Part shown: positions 44,489 through 53,664 of the stretch, piece by piece
How positions within the stretch are numbered: the first letter of the stretch is position 1
Layout: every line of letters starts with the position of its first letter
Assembly (NCBI RefSeq): GCF_016652235.1
Contig: NZ_JAEPKU010000002.1
Location: forward strand, 1-64,000
Reading direction: 5' to 3'
From: Dysgonomonas sp. Marseille-P4677
GTDB lineage: Bacteria; Bacteroidota; Bacteroidia; Bacteroidales; Dysgonomonadaceae
Length of the DNA stretch: 64,000 bases
Position numbers and translations under genes: made by a program
Notes under the pieces: model-generated
Told to the model about the DNA's origin: nothing
Seen by the model: the letters and a program-made list of their open reading frames with translations, nothing else
The model's database searches: none

Positions 44489-46351
44489 ATGGAACTATCC
44501 TCTCTCTTATCTCCTATCAATATAACTCTATCAATTCTAGTCATAGCCTCAATTTTCTTTATGCGAGGCAAGGTCCGATCCGATTTAGTGGCAGTATGCG
44601 CATTATTAGGTTTAGTGTTGTTCGGAATACTAGCTCCATCTGAAGCTTTAGCAGGATTCTCAAATTCGGTTGTAATTATGATGATCGGGTTATTCGTTGT
44701 TGGAGCTGGCATTTTCCGAACAGGACTCGCCAAAATGATAAGTAGCAAAATATTACAGACAGCCGGAAACAGTGAAAATAAATTATTTATATTAGTTATG
44801 CTGGCTACAGCTTCGATTGGCGCTTTTGTCAGTAACACAGGTACTGTTGCTGTTATGATGCCTATTATTGTAAGTATGGCTGCCAGTGCAAATATTAGTC
44901 CGCGTAGATATCTGATGCCTTTAGCTTTTGCGAGTAGTATGGGGATGTTTACATTGATTAGTACTCCACCCAACCTTGTCATTAATAATGCTTTGATAGA
45001 AGCGGGATATACTGCTCTTTCATTCTTCTCGTTCGCTCCCATTGGCTTTGTAGCCTTATCAGTAGGAGTTATTGTCTTGTTCTTTTTAAGTAAGATGCTT
45101 ATATCGAAAAGTGATTCTTCTGACAATAAAAAGAAACAAGGTAAATCCTTAAAAGAACTTGCGGAAGAATACAACCTATCTCATCAATCGTATAAAATTG
45201 ACGTTAAGGACGATTCACCTCTAGTTAATAAAAGTCTAGCTGAGCTCAAAATTGCAACACATTATGATGTTAGTATAAGCAAAATAATAAGAAAAACGGG
45301 TAATTCGAGATTCAGAAAAAACTATACTGAAGAAGTAGCCGGACCAAAATCAATTATACAAAAAGATGATATACTTTATTGCCTTGGAGCAAAAGAAAAC
45401 ATTGAACGCTTTGTTTCAGAAAATAATTTACATCTTGAAAGACATAATGATAAAGATGTTTTCTCGGAATCCCAAGATTCTGGTATTGCCGAAATATTCA
45501 TTATGCCAAATTCAAGATTAATTAACAGAACAATATCTGACATTCGATTTCGCGAGGAATACAATGTAAATGTATTGGGTATTCAACGACAAAAAGAATA
45601 CCAGATGCACGATATAAAAGATACAAAGTTACACTCCGGCGATGCCCTATTAATACAAGGAACATGGAAAGACCTCGCAAACCTGGATGATCGGCAAGAT
45701 GATCTGGTATTGGTTGGTCAACCTCTTAAAGAAGCTTCAAAAGTCACTCTGGACCAGAAAGCCCCAATAGCCGCCATCATTATGCTCCTGATGATCATTG
45801 CTATGGTATTTGAATTTGTACCTTCTGTTATCGCAATAATGCTTGCAGCCACAGCAATGGTTATAACAGGCTGTCTGCGCAATGTTGAAGAGGCTTACTC
45901 AAGCATTAACTGGGAAAGTGTTGTTCTTATAGGTGCCATGCTACCAATGGCTACAGCTTTTCAAAATACAGGGGTTGACACTCTAATTTCTGGAGGGTTA
46001 GTTAATAAATTAGGTAATATGGGGCCATACGCGCTAATGGCTGGTATTTATTTTTGTACATCGTTGCTAACAATGTTTATAAGCAATACGGCTACAGCTG
46101 TATTATTTACTCCTATTGCACTAAAGGCTGCTATTGGAATGGGAGTTAGTCCTTATCCGTTTTTGTTTGCCGTTGCCGTAGCTGCAGGTATGTGTTTTGC
46201 TTCGCCATTTTCCACCCCACCAAATGCATTGGTTATGACAGCGGGACGCTATAGTTTTATGGATTATGTAAAAGTAGGATTACCCTTACAGATTGTTATG
46301 GGAATAGTGATGATATTAGTACTGCCCTTGTTATTCCCATTCTATGAATAA
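44489..46351 (+). CDS. SLC13 (DASS) family permease with two TrkA-C domains
   Basis: A 620-aa permease. Membrane segments occupy about 1-205 and 425-620, and a cytosolic central region holds two RCK_C/TrkA-C domains (about 225-305 and 325-405, the first containing DSPLVNKSLAELKI). FVSNTGTVAVMMPIIVS and FISNTATAVLFTPIA are the paired SNT-type motifs of the divalent anion/sodium symporter family. Substrates in the family are sulfate, dicarboxylates or similar anions; which applies here cannot be read. It is a single gene that converges, 15 bp apart, on the fRMsr gene. Confidence 0.92.
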   Translation: MELSSLLSPINITLSILVIASIFFMRGKVRSDLVAVCALLGLVLFGILAPSEALAGFSNSVVIMMIGLFVVGAGIFRTGLAKMISSKILQTAGNSENKLFILVMLATASIGAFVSNTGTVAVMMPIIVSMAASANISPRRYLMPLAFASSMGMFTLISTPPNLVINNALIEAGYTALSFFSFAPIGFVALSVGVIVLFFLSKMLISKSDSSDNKKKQGKSLKELAEEYNLSHQSYKIDVKDDSPLVNKSLAELKIATHYDVSISKIIRKTGNSRFRKNYTEEVAGPKSIIQKDDILYCLGAKENIERFVSENNLHLERHNDKDVFSESQDSGIAEIFIMPNSRLINRTISDIRFREEYNVNVLGIQRQKEYQMHDIKDTKLHSGDALLIQGTWKDLANLDDRQDDLVLVGQPLKEASKVTLDQKAPIAAIIMLLMIIAMVFEFVPSVIAIMLAATAMVITGCLRNVEEAYSSINWESVVLIGAMLPMATAFQNTGVDTLISGGLVNKLGNMGPYALMAGIYFCTSLLTMFISNTATAVLFTPIALKAAIGMGVSPYPFLFAVAVAAGMCFASPFSTPPNALVMTAGRYSFMDYVKVGLPLQIVMGIVMILVLPLLFPFYE

Positions 46352-46366
46352 CAATCAAAAACGAAG

Positions 46367-46837
46367 TTATAATAAATTAACTATTTGTTGAAGATAGCGA
46401 GCATCTGTTTCATCGAAATGATTTAGATACTCGCTATCGATATCCAGTACGGCTATCACCTCATCTTTATCGAACAATGGTACTACAATTTCAGATTGGG
46501 ATGCTGCATCACAAGCAATATGTCCCGGGAATTGATGTACATCTTCTACTACAATTGTTCGCTTTTCTTTCCATGCTGTTCCACAGACACCTTTACCACA
46601 TCTTATACGTGTACAGGCTATCGTTCCCTGGAAAGGGCCAAGTACAAGCTCTTCATTTTTTACAATATAAAAACCTACCCAGAAAAAACCGAAAGTCATC
46701 TTCAATGCCGCTGATATATTTGCAAAGTTGGCAATAGTGTCCGTCTCCCCTTCTATTAATGCTTTTAGTTGAGGAAGAAGGGATAGATAGGTTTCTTCTT
46801 TAGAAAGGGTGGTGGCAAGATGGAGTGTGTGGAACAT
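46367..46837 (-). CDS. msrC: free methionine-(R)-sulfoxide reductase (GAF)
   Basis: A 156-aa single GAF domain protein of the fRMsr (YebR) family, which reduces free methionine-R-sulfoxide. The three redox cysteines line up at Cys75 (IACTRI), Cys85 (KGVCGTAW) and Cys109 (GHIACD), with ESE-type acidic residues near 136. Cys80 is an extra cysteine. Length matches the family. It lies 60 nt downstream of wecC on the same strand, after a likely terminator, and is probably separate from the polysaccharide operon. Confidence 0.92.
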   Translation of the reverse strand: MFHTLHLATTLSKEETYLSLLPQLKALIEGETDTIANFANISAALKMTFGFFWVGFYIVKNEELVLGPFQGTIACTRIRCGKGVCGTAWKEKRTIVVEDVHQFPGHIACDAASQSEIVVPLFDKDEVIAVLDIDSEYLNHFDETDARYLQQIVNLL

Positions 46838-46857
46838 AAGAAATAGAATTTATAAAA

Positions 46858-46880
46858 AGTTTATCAGTAAAATATAAACT
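46858..46880 (-). terminator. probable terminator of the polysaccharide operon
   Basis: AGTTTAT (46858-46864) pairs with ATAAACT (46874-46880) around a 9-nt loop, and on the minus strand TTTTTA follows. It lies 18 nt after the wecC stop, where the long operon should end. Confidence 0.55.
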
Positions 46881-46897
46881 ATTCTCTAAATTTAAGA

Positions 46898-48097
46898 TTA
46901 TTTATAAATTCCACAAAAGTCAAACTCGTTTTTCACTTGCTTTTTACTCAGTGATAAGAATTCTTTATGACGTACTAACCAAACTATTATATCGGCCTGT
47001 TTATATGCTTCACCATACGAAATTAAGCTAAAAGTCTTATGTTTATCTACATTTGGCTCAACAACCAATACCTCTGCTCTAGCCTCCGAAATTATTCGAG
47101 ATGTTATATACTTTGCTGGAGATTCCCTCAAATCATCTATATCTGGTTTAAAAGCAAGCCCCATACACGCAACAACTGGTTCTCGTTCATTCTCAATTTC
47201 AAACTGGTGGCAAGCCTCAATAACCTTATTTGCGCACCAATCGGCTTTATAATCATTTGTTTCTCTGGCTCTTTTAATTATATTCGCTTGTTCCGGATAA
47301 TCCGATACAATAAACCAAGGATCAACAGCTATGCAATGACCTCCAACACCCGATCCTGGCCACAAAATATTAACTCTAGGATGCTTATTAGCTAACTCTA
47401 TTAATTCCCAGACATTAATCCCGGCTTTATCACAAATCATAGAAAGTTCATTTGCAAATGCTATTTGGACATCTCGGGATGAATTCTCAGTTAGCTTACA
47501 CATCTCAGCAGTCCGAGCATCTGTTTTATGTAAAGTACCTTTTACAAATATAGAATAAAACTCGATTGCTTTATCAGAAGATTCCTCATTAATCCCCCCT
47601 ATTATACGATCATTATTCTCCAACTCATATATAACATTGCCAGGAAGAACTCTTTCTGGACAATAGGCGATATAAATTTTCCCTTGCAATTCCGGACGTT
47701 CTTTAAAGATAATCTCAGCCATCCTCTCTGTTGTCATAACAGGTGATGTCGATTCAATTACAAATAAATCACCTTCTTTTAGAAAAGGAATAACAGTACG
47801 AGTTGCACTTTCTACATATGCGGTATCAGCCCTATGATTCTGTTTAAATGGTGTTGGTACTACAATTAAAAATACATCAGCTTGTTCTGGATTAACCGCT
47901 GCACGCAAACAACCTTTTTCAACAACCTTTTTTACAAGCTTATCTAGTTCCGGTTCTACAATATGAACCTTTCCTTGGTTTATTGTTGCTACAACATCAG
48001 GATTTACATCTACTCCTAGCACTTCTACCCCTTTATTAGCAGCAACTGCTGCAGTTGGTAGGCCTATATAACCTAATCCCATAAATACCGCTTTCAT
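46898..48097 (-). CDS. wecC: UDP-N-acetyl-D-mannosamine dehydrogenase
   Basis: Oxidises UDP-ManNAc twice with NAD to UDP-ManNAc uronic acid (UDP-ManNAcA). The 399-aa protein has the N-terminal GLGYIGLPTAAVAA loop, Lys201 and Asn205 in KLTENSSRDVQIAFANEL, and the catalytic Cys255 in GSGVGGHCIAVDPWF. It lies 8 nt after wecB, which supplies its substrate. As the last gene of the operon it closes a wecG-wecB-wecC-like module also known from enterobacterial common antigen loci. Confidence 0.95.
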   Translation of the reverse strand: MKAVFMGLGYIGLPTAAVAANKGVEVLGVDVNPDVVATINQGKVHIVEPELDKLVKKVVEKGCLRAAVNPEQADVFLIVVPTPFKQNHRADTAYVESATRTVIPFLKEGDLFVIESTSPVMTTERMAEIIFKERPELQGKIYIAYCPERVLPGNVIYELENNDRIIGGINEESSDKAIEFYSIFVKGTLHKTDARTAEMCKLTENSSRDVQIAFANELSMICDKAGINVWELIELANKHPRVNILWPGSGVGGHCIAVDPWFIVSDYPEQANIIKRARETNDYKADWCANKVIEACHQFEIENEREPVVACMGLAFKPDIDDLRESPAKYITSRIISEARAEVLVVEPNVDKHKTFSLISYGEAYKQADIIVWLVRHKEFLSLSKKQVKNEFDFCGIYK

Positions 48098-48105
48098 AAC
48101 TTTTT

Positions 48106-49215
48106 TTATTTTATATAGTTAACTATCCTTTCTACTGCATTTCCATTACCATACGGATTATGCGCTTTTTGCATCGTCTTGTAATAATCAACATCATCAA
48201 GTAGTCTTGATAACTCAGATACAATTTTTTGCTTATCCGTTCCTACGAGCTTAACAGTTCCTGCAGACACAGCTTCTGGTCGTTCTGTAGTATCCCTCAT
48301 GACAAGCACTGGTTTTCCTAAACTAGGTGCTTCTTCTTGAACACCACCACTATCTGTTAATATTATATGGGATTTATTCATCAGCCAAACAAATGCCGGA
48401 TATGCTAATGGATTTATCAATTTTATATTATCAATATTTCCTAATAGAGAATGAACGAGATTTGACACATTCGGATTTAAATGGACAGGATAAACTATCT
48501 CAACATTTGCATATTTTTCAGATAAATCTCTTAGAGCCTTACAAATATTCAAAAAGCCATTTCCAAAATTTTCTCTACGATGCCCTGTTACGAGTATAAC
48601 TTGTTTAGTAAAATCAATACTCTTCTGTAAATTGCCTATTTCTTCATCAGAGTATGATTTTAACCTATTTGTTGCATATAGCAAAGCATCAATAACAGTA
48701 TTCCCTGTAATATATACATTTTTTGTTATACCTTCTGATAATAAATTATTTTTAGCTGTTTCTGTCGGAGAAAAATGAATATCTGCCAAACGGCCTGTAA
48801 TTTGACGATTTATTTCTTCCGGGAAAGGAGCATATTTATTATAAGTCCGTAGACCTGCTTCCACATGGCATATTTTCGCACCAGCATAGTATGCAGCTAA
48901 TGCAGCAGATGTTGATGTAGTTGTATCACCATGTACAAAAACATAATCTGGATTATATTCTTCCAAGATCGGTTTTAGTCCGATAATGACATCAGCTGTT
49001 AATTGATATAGGTTCTGCCCTGGACGCATAAGGTTCATATCATAATCAGGCTTTATATCGAAAAAATTCAGTACTTGATCTAGCATTTGTCTATGCTGGG
49101 CTGTAACACATACTTTAGCATCAAATACACCTGTATATTTCTTGAATTCCTTTACCAAAGGAGCCATCTTTATAGCTTCTGGACGAGTTCCAAAAATCAG
49201 AAGTACCTTTTTCAT
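48106..49215 (-). CDS. wecB: UDP-N-acetylglucosamine 2-epimerase (non-hydrolysing)
   Basis: Interconverts UDP-GlcNAc and UDP-ManNAc. The 369-aa protein has the N-terminal LIFGTRPEAIKMAPLVKE segment, HVEAGLRTYNKYAPFPEE, VTGHRRENFG and the UDP-binding ILTDSGGVQEEAPSLGKP near 287-304, all diagnostic. Normal length. It lies between the WecG-like transferase gene (12-nt gap) and wecC, so it supplies UDP-ManNAc for oxidation to ManNAcA. Confidence 0.96.
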   Translation of the reverse strand: MKKVLLIFGTRPEAIKMAPLVKEFKKYTGVFDAKVCVTAQHRQMLDQVLNFFDIKPDYDMNLMRPGQNLYQLTADVIIGLKPILEEYNPDYVFVHGDTTTSTSAALAAYYAGAKICHVEAGLRTYNKYAPFPEEINRQITGRLADIHFSPTETAKNNLLSEGITKNVYITGNTVIDALLYATNRLKSYSDEEIGNLQKSIDFTKQVILVTGHRRENFGNGFLNICKALRDLSEKYANVEIVYPVHLNPNVSNLVHSLLGNIDNIKLINPLAYPAFVWLMNKSHIILTDSGGVQEEAPSLGKPVLVMRDTTERPEAVSAGTVKLVGTDKQKIVSELSRLLDDVDYYKTMQKAHNPYGNGNAVERIVNYIK

Positions 49216-49227
49216 GTTTTTAATTTT

Positions 49228-49980
49228 TTATTTTCCTATATTAATTCTTTCTTTAATAACTAGTTCTATAAACTTATAATTCCCAATAATATATCTTCTC
49301 CACATTCGTCTAGGTTCTTGAATTAAACGAAAAAACCATTCCATCCCTATTTTTTGCATCCATATTGGTGCACGAGCTGTATATCCAGCTATAACATCAA
49401 AAGATCCCCCAACTCCCATAGTAAATCCAACAGAAGAGAGTATATCCCTATACTTATCTAGGAATATTTCTTTTTTAGGGGAGGTTATAGCTACAAACAA
49501 TAAATCAGCATTACTTTGAGCTATTTGCTGCGCTATATACAGTTCATCTTCCTTTACATAATATCCGTTTTTGTACCCTGCAATTATATCTTTTGAATAT
49601 TTATTTGTATAAACTTGTACTACTTTAGATACAACTTCCTCTTTAGCTCCAAAGAAGAAACATTTATATTTTCTTTCATATGCCATTTTCACAAGATTTT
49701 CCATCAGATCAATCCCAGATACACGTTCCGGTATATACTTACCAAGAAATCTAGCAGCCCAAACGATACTTTGTCCATCTGCATTTATAAGATCACAATT
49801 AACAACACTCTCATGCAATTCTTTATTACTTTGCATCGCAACAACTTTCCCTGCATTTACAACGACATGGGTTAACGACTGATGTCTCTGTAAAGTACTA
49901 TCAATCTTATTGATAGTTTCTTGCATGGTCAGAGTATCTATCGGAATATTTAAAAAATCAATTCTATTTCTGTCTTGCAT
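49228..49980 (-). CDS. wecG: WecG/TagA/CpsF family glycosyltransferase
   Basis: A 250-aa GT26 enzyme. The motifs VVNAGKVVAMQ, NADGQSIVWAARFLG, CFFFGAKEEV and LLFVAITSPKKEIFL are those of WecG/TagA proteins, which add ManNAcA or ManNAc to an undecaprenyl-PP-GlcNAc acceptor at the inner membrane. Since wecB and wecC follow directly, the donor is very probably UDP-ManNAcA, making this the second sugar of the lipid-linked repeat. It is separated from the wzy-like gene upstream by 132 bp of structured non-coding DNA, the only large gap in the operon. Confidence 0.9.
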   Translation of the reverse strand: MQDRNRIDFLNIPIDTLTMQETINKIDSTLQRHQSLTHVVVNAGKVVAMQSNKELHESVVNCDLINADGQSIVWAARFLGKYIPERVSGIDLMENLVKMAYERKYKCFFFGAKEEVVSKVVQVYTNKYSKDIIAGYKNGYYVKEDELYIAQQIAQSNADLLFVAITSPKKEIFLDKYRDILSSVGFTMGVGGSFDVIAGYTARAPIWMQKIGMEWFFRLIQEPRRMWRRYIIGNYKFIELVIKERINIGK

Positions 49981-49998
49981 AAATATCTTTTTTGTTTT

Positions 49999-50021
49999 AG
50001 TAGTCGCTGTTAGCCACTACT
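49999..50021. repeat. small hairpin in the wecG leader
   Basis: AGTAGT (49999-50004) pairs with ACTACT (50016-50021). Inside, after a C-C mismatch, GCT pairs with AGC around GTT. It lies about 20 nt upstream of the wecG-like start, between that start and the larger inverted repeat. Confidence 0.5.
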
Positions 50022-50032
50022 GAGAAATGTTT

Positions 50033-50110
50033 ATAGATGATAGTTCTATCTTTAACAAATCCATATCAATAGTTCCTTTTCAATTGCATTAAATATAAAC
50101 TATCATCTAT
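50033..50110. repeat. 13-bp perfect inverted repeat flanking 52 bp
   Basis: ATAGATGATAGTT (50033-50045) and AACTATCATCTAT (50098-50110) are exact inverted copies, 52 bp apart, filling the gap between the Wzy-like gene and the WecG-like gene. The enclosed segment is AT-rich and contains TATCTTTA on the plus strand, one base off a -7 element. This may be a long hairpin in the mRNA or a small invertible segment; no recombinase gene is present in the window. Confidence 0.6.
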
Positions 50111-50112
50111 TG

Positions 50113-51312
50113 TTAAGTCTTGTATATCTTCATGGTTTTACATATAAACAAGCACAAATATACGGCATTTAGAGCACTCCAAAGTACATGACCACCAATA
50201 AAAGCCATGGAAAAAAACAAAACTGAAAACATAGTCTTATATGATCGATGTATTTGGCTAAAAATTTGCTTATATATCAATAAAAAAATTACAGCACCTA
50301 CGAATCCAAAGATCATGATAAGGTCTAATAAATCCATTTCTGTTGTTATGTGACTATTCCCCTCTGTCAATACCCCTCCAAATAAGTAATTTGGCCAAGA
50401 CCAAGAATCTAAAGTCTCAATAAACCTATATATAAATCCATCTCGTCCGGATAAAAATATAGATACAGCATCCATCTTATCTAACCTCCAGACAAAATAA
50501 GAAAACATCTCAACGGATTTTAAGTATTCACTAATTTTTTCATAATAAACACAAACAAAAACCATCGTTGCCAATAATAAAAATGCAACAATTTTTTTAC
50601 CTGTATTTGGATAGAGTTTATAGAAGAACCAAGGAACAGAAACCAAAACACAAATCCATGCTGCTTTTGTCCCTAATAATAAGCAAGCAATTACAGAAAA
50701 GACGAGAGGTAATTTCTTTTTTTCCTCTTTATAAATATAAAAACTATAAAATAAAGCGATTAACCAAAATAATGAAGCTTCATTCTGGGCAGGAATAAAA
50801 CCTATATATCCAAATCTTACAGTGCTGTATGCTTTAAATAATGGAACATTAGCTATAAAACCTAAAATAGCGCAAAAACTGTTGATATAAATAATCAGTT
50901 CGTAAGCTTTAAAAATATATTTTCTCTGAATTAAATTCATTTTTTCAAGAGCATTATGTACAAATATAAAGCAGAGAAAAAAGAACATTGTTTTATTCAA
51001 CAAGGAGAAAAATACTGCAAAGTTTCCAACCCCACTATTTAATAATAGAATCCAATATGAAAAAATACTACTAACAATTATAAAACAACAATAAGCTAAT
51101 ATCTGAGAATCTTTTACTACAATCTTGCGGTAAAAAAATAACCAGATCAGAATAAGAATTTCAAATAACCCTCTAAAATATATCGAAAATTTCGGATAGT
51201 CGGCCCCTGTTACATGTGAGGACATGAGTATAGTATTCACTGCGTCTGCAAAAGCAAAACTTAAAATAGTGAAAAATAAGATGGTGAAATAAAAATCTTT
51301 AAATAGCCTCAT
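50113..51312 (-). CDS. O-antigen/capsule polymerase, Wzy-like
   Basis: A 399-aa protein with about ten to eleven membrane segments and a larger loop around 255-315 (the GRDGFIYRFIETLDSW region), the layout of Wzy polymerases and O-antigen ligases, which join lipid-linked repeat units at the periplasmic face. Wzy proteins have little sequence conservation, so the call rests on topology plus position between glycosyltransferases, a flippase and a Wzz. It overlaps the acetyltransferase gene upstream by 14 bp. AT-rich compared with the core genes. Confidence 0.78.
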   Translation of the reverse strand: MRLFKDFYFTILFFTILSFAFADAVNTILMSSHVTGADYPKFSIYFRGLFEILILIWLFFYRKIVVKDSQILAYCCFIIVSSIFSYWILLLNSGVGNFAVFFSLLNKTMFFFLCFIFVHNALEKMNLIQRKYIFKAYELIIYINSFCAILGFIANVPLFKAYSTVRFGYIGFIPAQNEASLFWLIALFYSFYIYKEEKKKLPLVFSVIACLLLGTKAAWICVLVSVPWFFYKLYPNTGKKIVAFLLLATMVFVCVYYEKISEYLKSVEMFSYFVWRLDKMDAVSIFLSGRDGFIYRFIETLDSWSWPNYLFGGVLTEGNSHITTEMDLLDLIMIFGFVGAVIFLLIYKQIFSQIHRSYKTMFSVLFFSMAFIGGHVLWSALNAVYLCLFICKTMKIYKT

Positions 51313-51847
51313 AAGGTCTCATTCCCTTAACTACTGCAGGATTTCCTGCAACAATTGTGTATTGCGGAATTTCTTTCGTTACTACACTACCTGCTCCAAT
51401 TATTACGCCTTTACCAATTTTATTTACTTTACCCAGTATAATAGAATTTGCACCAATCCAAACATCATCTTTAATAACTAAATCAGATTTTGGTAATTTT
51501 CCTTGCTTTATCATCGGAATATCTCTTCTATCAAAATTATGTCCTCCCCCTATAATAGTTACATTTTCAGCAATCATAATATTTTCTCCTATTGACAAAA
51601 CTACCTGTTGCATATTGAAATTTGTTCCTAAACTAGAACCATTGCCCATCTCAATATTTTTTCCACTACCAAAATATACTTTTCTTTGAATCGTTTCAGT
51701 TTTACCCAAACTTTTAAATAATCTTCTACAACAAAACTGTCTAATTCGATTAAAATATTTTCCTATAATTGGTAAATAAGAACTAGGTAAATATTGAGCA
51801 AAACAATAGTATAATAGGAAAAAGAATAAACGCTTAAATTTTTTCAT
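51299..51847 (-). CDS. left-handed beta-helix acyltransferase
   Basis: A 182-aa hexapeptide-repeat acyltransferase. Repeats run from about 60 to 175 (IGENIMIAENVTIIGGG, DVWIGANSIILGKVNKIG, GAGSVVTKEIPQYTIVAGNPA), with His78 in the GGGHNFD turn as a likely catalytic base. Such WbbJ/CysE-like enzymes usually O-acetylate a sugar of the repeat unit from acetyl-CoA. A hydrophobic N terminus (about 8-28) may associate it with the membrane. It overlaps both neighbours by 14 bp. Confidence 0.86.
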   Translation of the reverse strand: MKKFKRLFFFLLYYCFAQYLPSSYLPIIGKYFNRIRQFCCRRLFKSLGKTETIQRKVYFGSGKNIEMGNGSSLGTNFNMQQVVLSIGENIMIAENVTIIGGGHNFDRRDIPMIKQGKLPKSDLVIKDDVWIGANSIILGKVNKIGKGVIIGAGSVVTKEIPQYTIVAGNPAVVKGMRPYEAI

Positions 51848-52841
51848 ACATTTCTTCCAGTTTTTTCAATACAATCTGAGGTGAAAATCGATCTCGAACG
51901 TCTTTCCAGGCATTTTTACCCATTTTTATCCGTAAATCTTTGTCGCATACTAATTGTTCTAAAGAAGCTGTTAACTGCTTTATATTTCCAAATTCAACAA
52001 GTAATCCCGTTTCTCCATTTTTTACTATTTCTGGAATAGCCGGACCAAAAGTGCCTATAACAGGTAATCCGATTCCCATTGCCTCAACATAGACCAATCC
52101 AAATGTCTCATATTTACTAGGCAACACTAAAAAATCGTAATTTGGTAGTAACCTTAAATATTCACTATGTTCAATCCAGCCATGAACTGTTATGTTGTTT
52201 TTTCCGATCCTTGGTAAAGTTCCGCTACCAAATAGGTCTAAACTAACAGACTGATCAAATTGAGCGCTTTCAAAAGCTTCTATTAAATCAAAAACACCTT
52301 TATCTGGGACAAAAGCTCCGCAATAAACAATTCTTATAGGTTCTGTTCGACTTGACAAATCAAGGGGGATATCTGTTATTGTTTCGCAAAGATTAGATAT
52401 AACGAAAACTTTTTTTTTGATATGAAAATTTTCTGCAAGGAAATTTTTCATATCTTTTGTAATACAAACAATAGCATTCGAGTGCAGCAAAAGATTATAA
52501 ATAAATTTCATTTCAAATTTTGATCTAGAAATAACCTCTTTAAATCTGCCACCATGCAGATGAACAACATACTTCTTTTTTCTTAAACGAACGAAGATAC
52601 TGATAAATAATTTTCTAATAACAGACCCTTTGTGAGAGATATGTAAATGATAAATTTCATGATTATCAAATAAAATACGAATACAAATAAAAAAAGTTTT
52701 AAACAAACTTTTTATAAAAGAACCATTATGGCTACTCCAGTAATTTTTTTTAGGCAAAGCAAATAATCTAACATAGCTATTAACAACACTAGACATACCA
52801 CCATTACTTGATGTACAGATGTGAATTGTGTCCTCTATCAT
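51834..52841 (-). CDS. glycosyltransferase family 4
   Basis: A 335-aa GT-B enzyme. The N-terminal domain begins with HICTSSNGGMSSVVNSYVRLF, and the C-terminal domain carries IVYCGAFVPDKGVFDLIEAF and the EX7E donor motif in EAMGIGLPVIGTFGPAIPE. This retaining family transfers sugars from nucleotide donors to the lipid-linked repeat at the cytosolic face. The donor and linkage are unknown. The start is 2 bp downstream of the GT2 stop codon. Confidence 0.9.
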   Translation of the reverse strand: MIEDTIHICTSSNGGMSSVVNSYVRLFALPKKNYWSSHNGSFIKSLFKTFFICIRILFDNHEIYHLHISHKGSVIRKLFISIFVRLRKKKYVVHLHGGRFKEVISRSKFEMKFIYNLLLHSNAIVCITKDMKNFLAENFHIKKKVFVISNLCETITDIPLDLSSRTEPIRIVYCGAFVPDKGVFDLIEAFESAQFDQSVSLDLFGSGTLPRIGKNNITVHGWIEHSEYLRLLPNYDFLVLPSKYETFGLVYVEAMGIGLPVIGTFGPAIPEIVKNGETGLLVEFGNIKQLTASLEQLVCDKDLRIKMGKNAWKDVRDRFSPQIVLKKLEEMYEKI

Positions 52842-52842
52842 A

Positions 52843-53664
52843 TCAACAATCTTCTTTGGTAAGAATTTTATTATACTTATTTACCCTTCTTCTAAAATAT
52901 TTTTTTAATATATTGTGAGGTAAATTAGTTTTCACATAATATCTAAACTTCCATATTATATATTCAAGTGTATATTTCATTTTCCATGAAATTTTATGTT
53001 CAATTCCTTGTATTTGGGCTTTTTCACGTCTATTAATTTTAAAATTACTAGATACACCTGTATCGTAATCAAATACAGCAATTGGAATAGAAATATATTG
53101 AAATATTTTATTGTCCCGATAACAATGTAAAAAGAAATTATAATCACTCTTGACTTTATATTTTGTATCAAAAAGTATAGCTTTCATTAATATAGTTTTT
53201 ACAAAAGCTGACTGATGGCAAAAGATCATGTTAGATTCTATACATTCTACAGGATATGGCTTCTGAAGATATGAAATATCCATTTTTGCTATATTATTAA
53301 TAGTATCTCCATAGACTATATCTGCATTTGAATCATGCAAATTAGTAAACATCTCAATTACATTCTCATCTATTAAATAATCTCCGCTGTTCATAAAATT
53401 AATCCAATCCCCAGTAGCCTTCTCAATACCTTTATTCATGGCGTCATAGATACCATTATCAGGTTCACTAACCCAATATGTAATTTTACTCTCATATTTT
53501 TTTATGATATCTACTGTCCCATCAATGCTCCCCCCATCAATAATGATATACTCAATATTTGAGTAAGTTTGATTAATGATTGATAGGATTGTCGCCTCAA
53601 TCTTATCAGCCATATTATATACTATCGTGATTATAGAAACCTTACAACTGCTCATATTTTTCAA
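52843..53664 (-). CDS. glycosyltransferase family 2
   Basis: A 273-aa GT-A enzyme with [19 protein letters not shown] near the N terminus, [17 protein letters not shown] (nucleotide-sugar binding), [16 protein letters not shown] and NFMNSGDYL, where the usual DxD is replaced by SGD. This subgroup (WcaA/colanic-type) is common in polysaccharide loci. The basic C terminus ([13 protein letters not shown]) suggests membrane contact. It overlaps the O-acetyltransferase gene by 23 bp. Confidence 0.9.
   Translation of the reverse strand: MKNMSSCKVSIITIVYNMADKIEATILSIINQTYSNIEYIIIDGGSIDGTVDIIKKYESKITYWVSEPDNGIYDAMNKGIEKATGDWINFMNSGDYLIDENVIEMFTNLHDSNADIVYGDTINNIAKMDISYLQKPYPVECIESNMIFCHQSAFVKTILMKAILFDTKYKVKSDYNFFLHCYRDNKIFQYISIPIAVFDYDTGVSSNFKINRREKAQIQGIEHKISWKMKYTLEYIIWKFRYYVKTNLPHNILKKYFRRRVNKYNKILTKEDC

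Noticed and set aside
44449-45174. 241-codon minus-strand ORF opposite the SLC13 permease gene
   Set aside because: Antisense to a well-conserved permease; the translation is a low-complexity Ser/Ile/Thr-rich shadow, and it would overlap the permease promoter.
46367-46837. GAF protein as part of the polysaccharide operon or as a signalling protein
   Set aside because: A likely terminator separates it from wecC, and its three cysteines match the free-methionine-sulfoxide reductase family rather than a sensory GAF.
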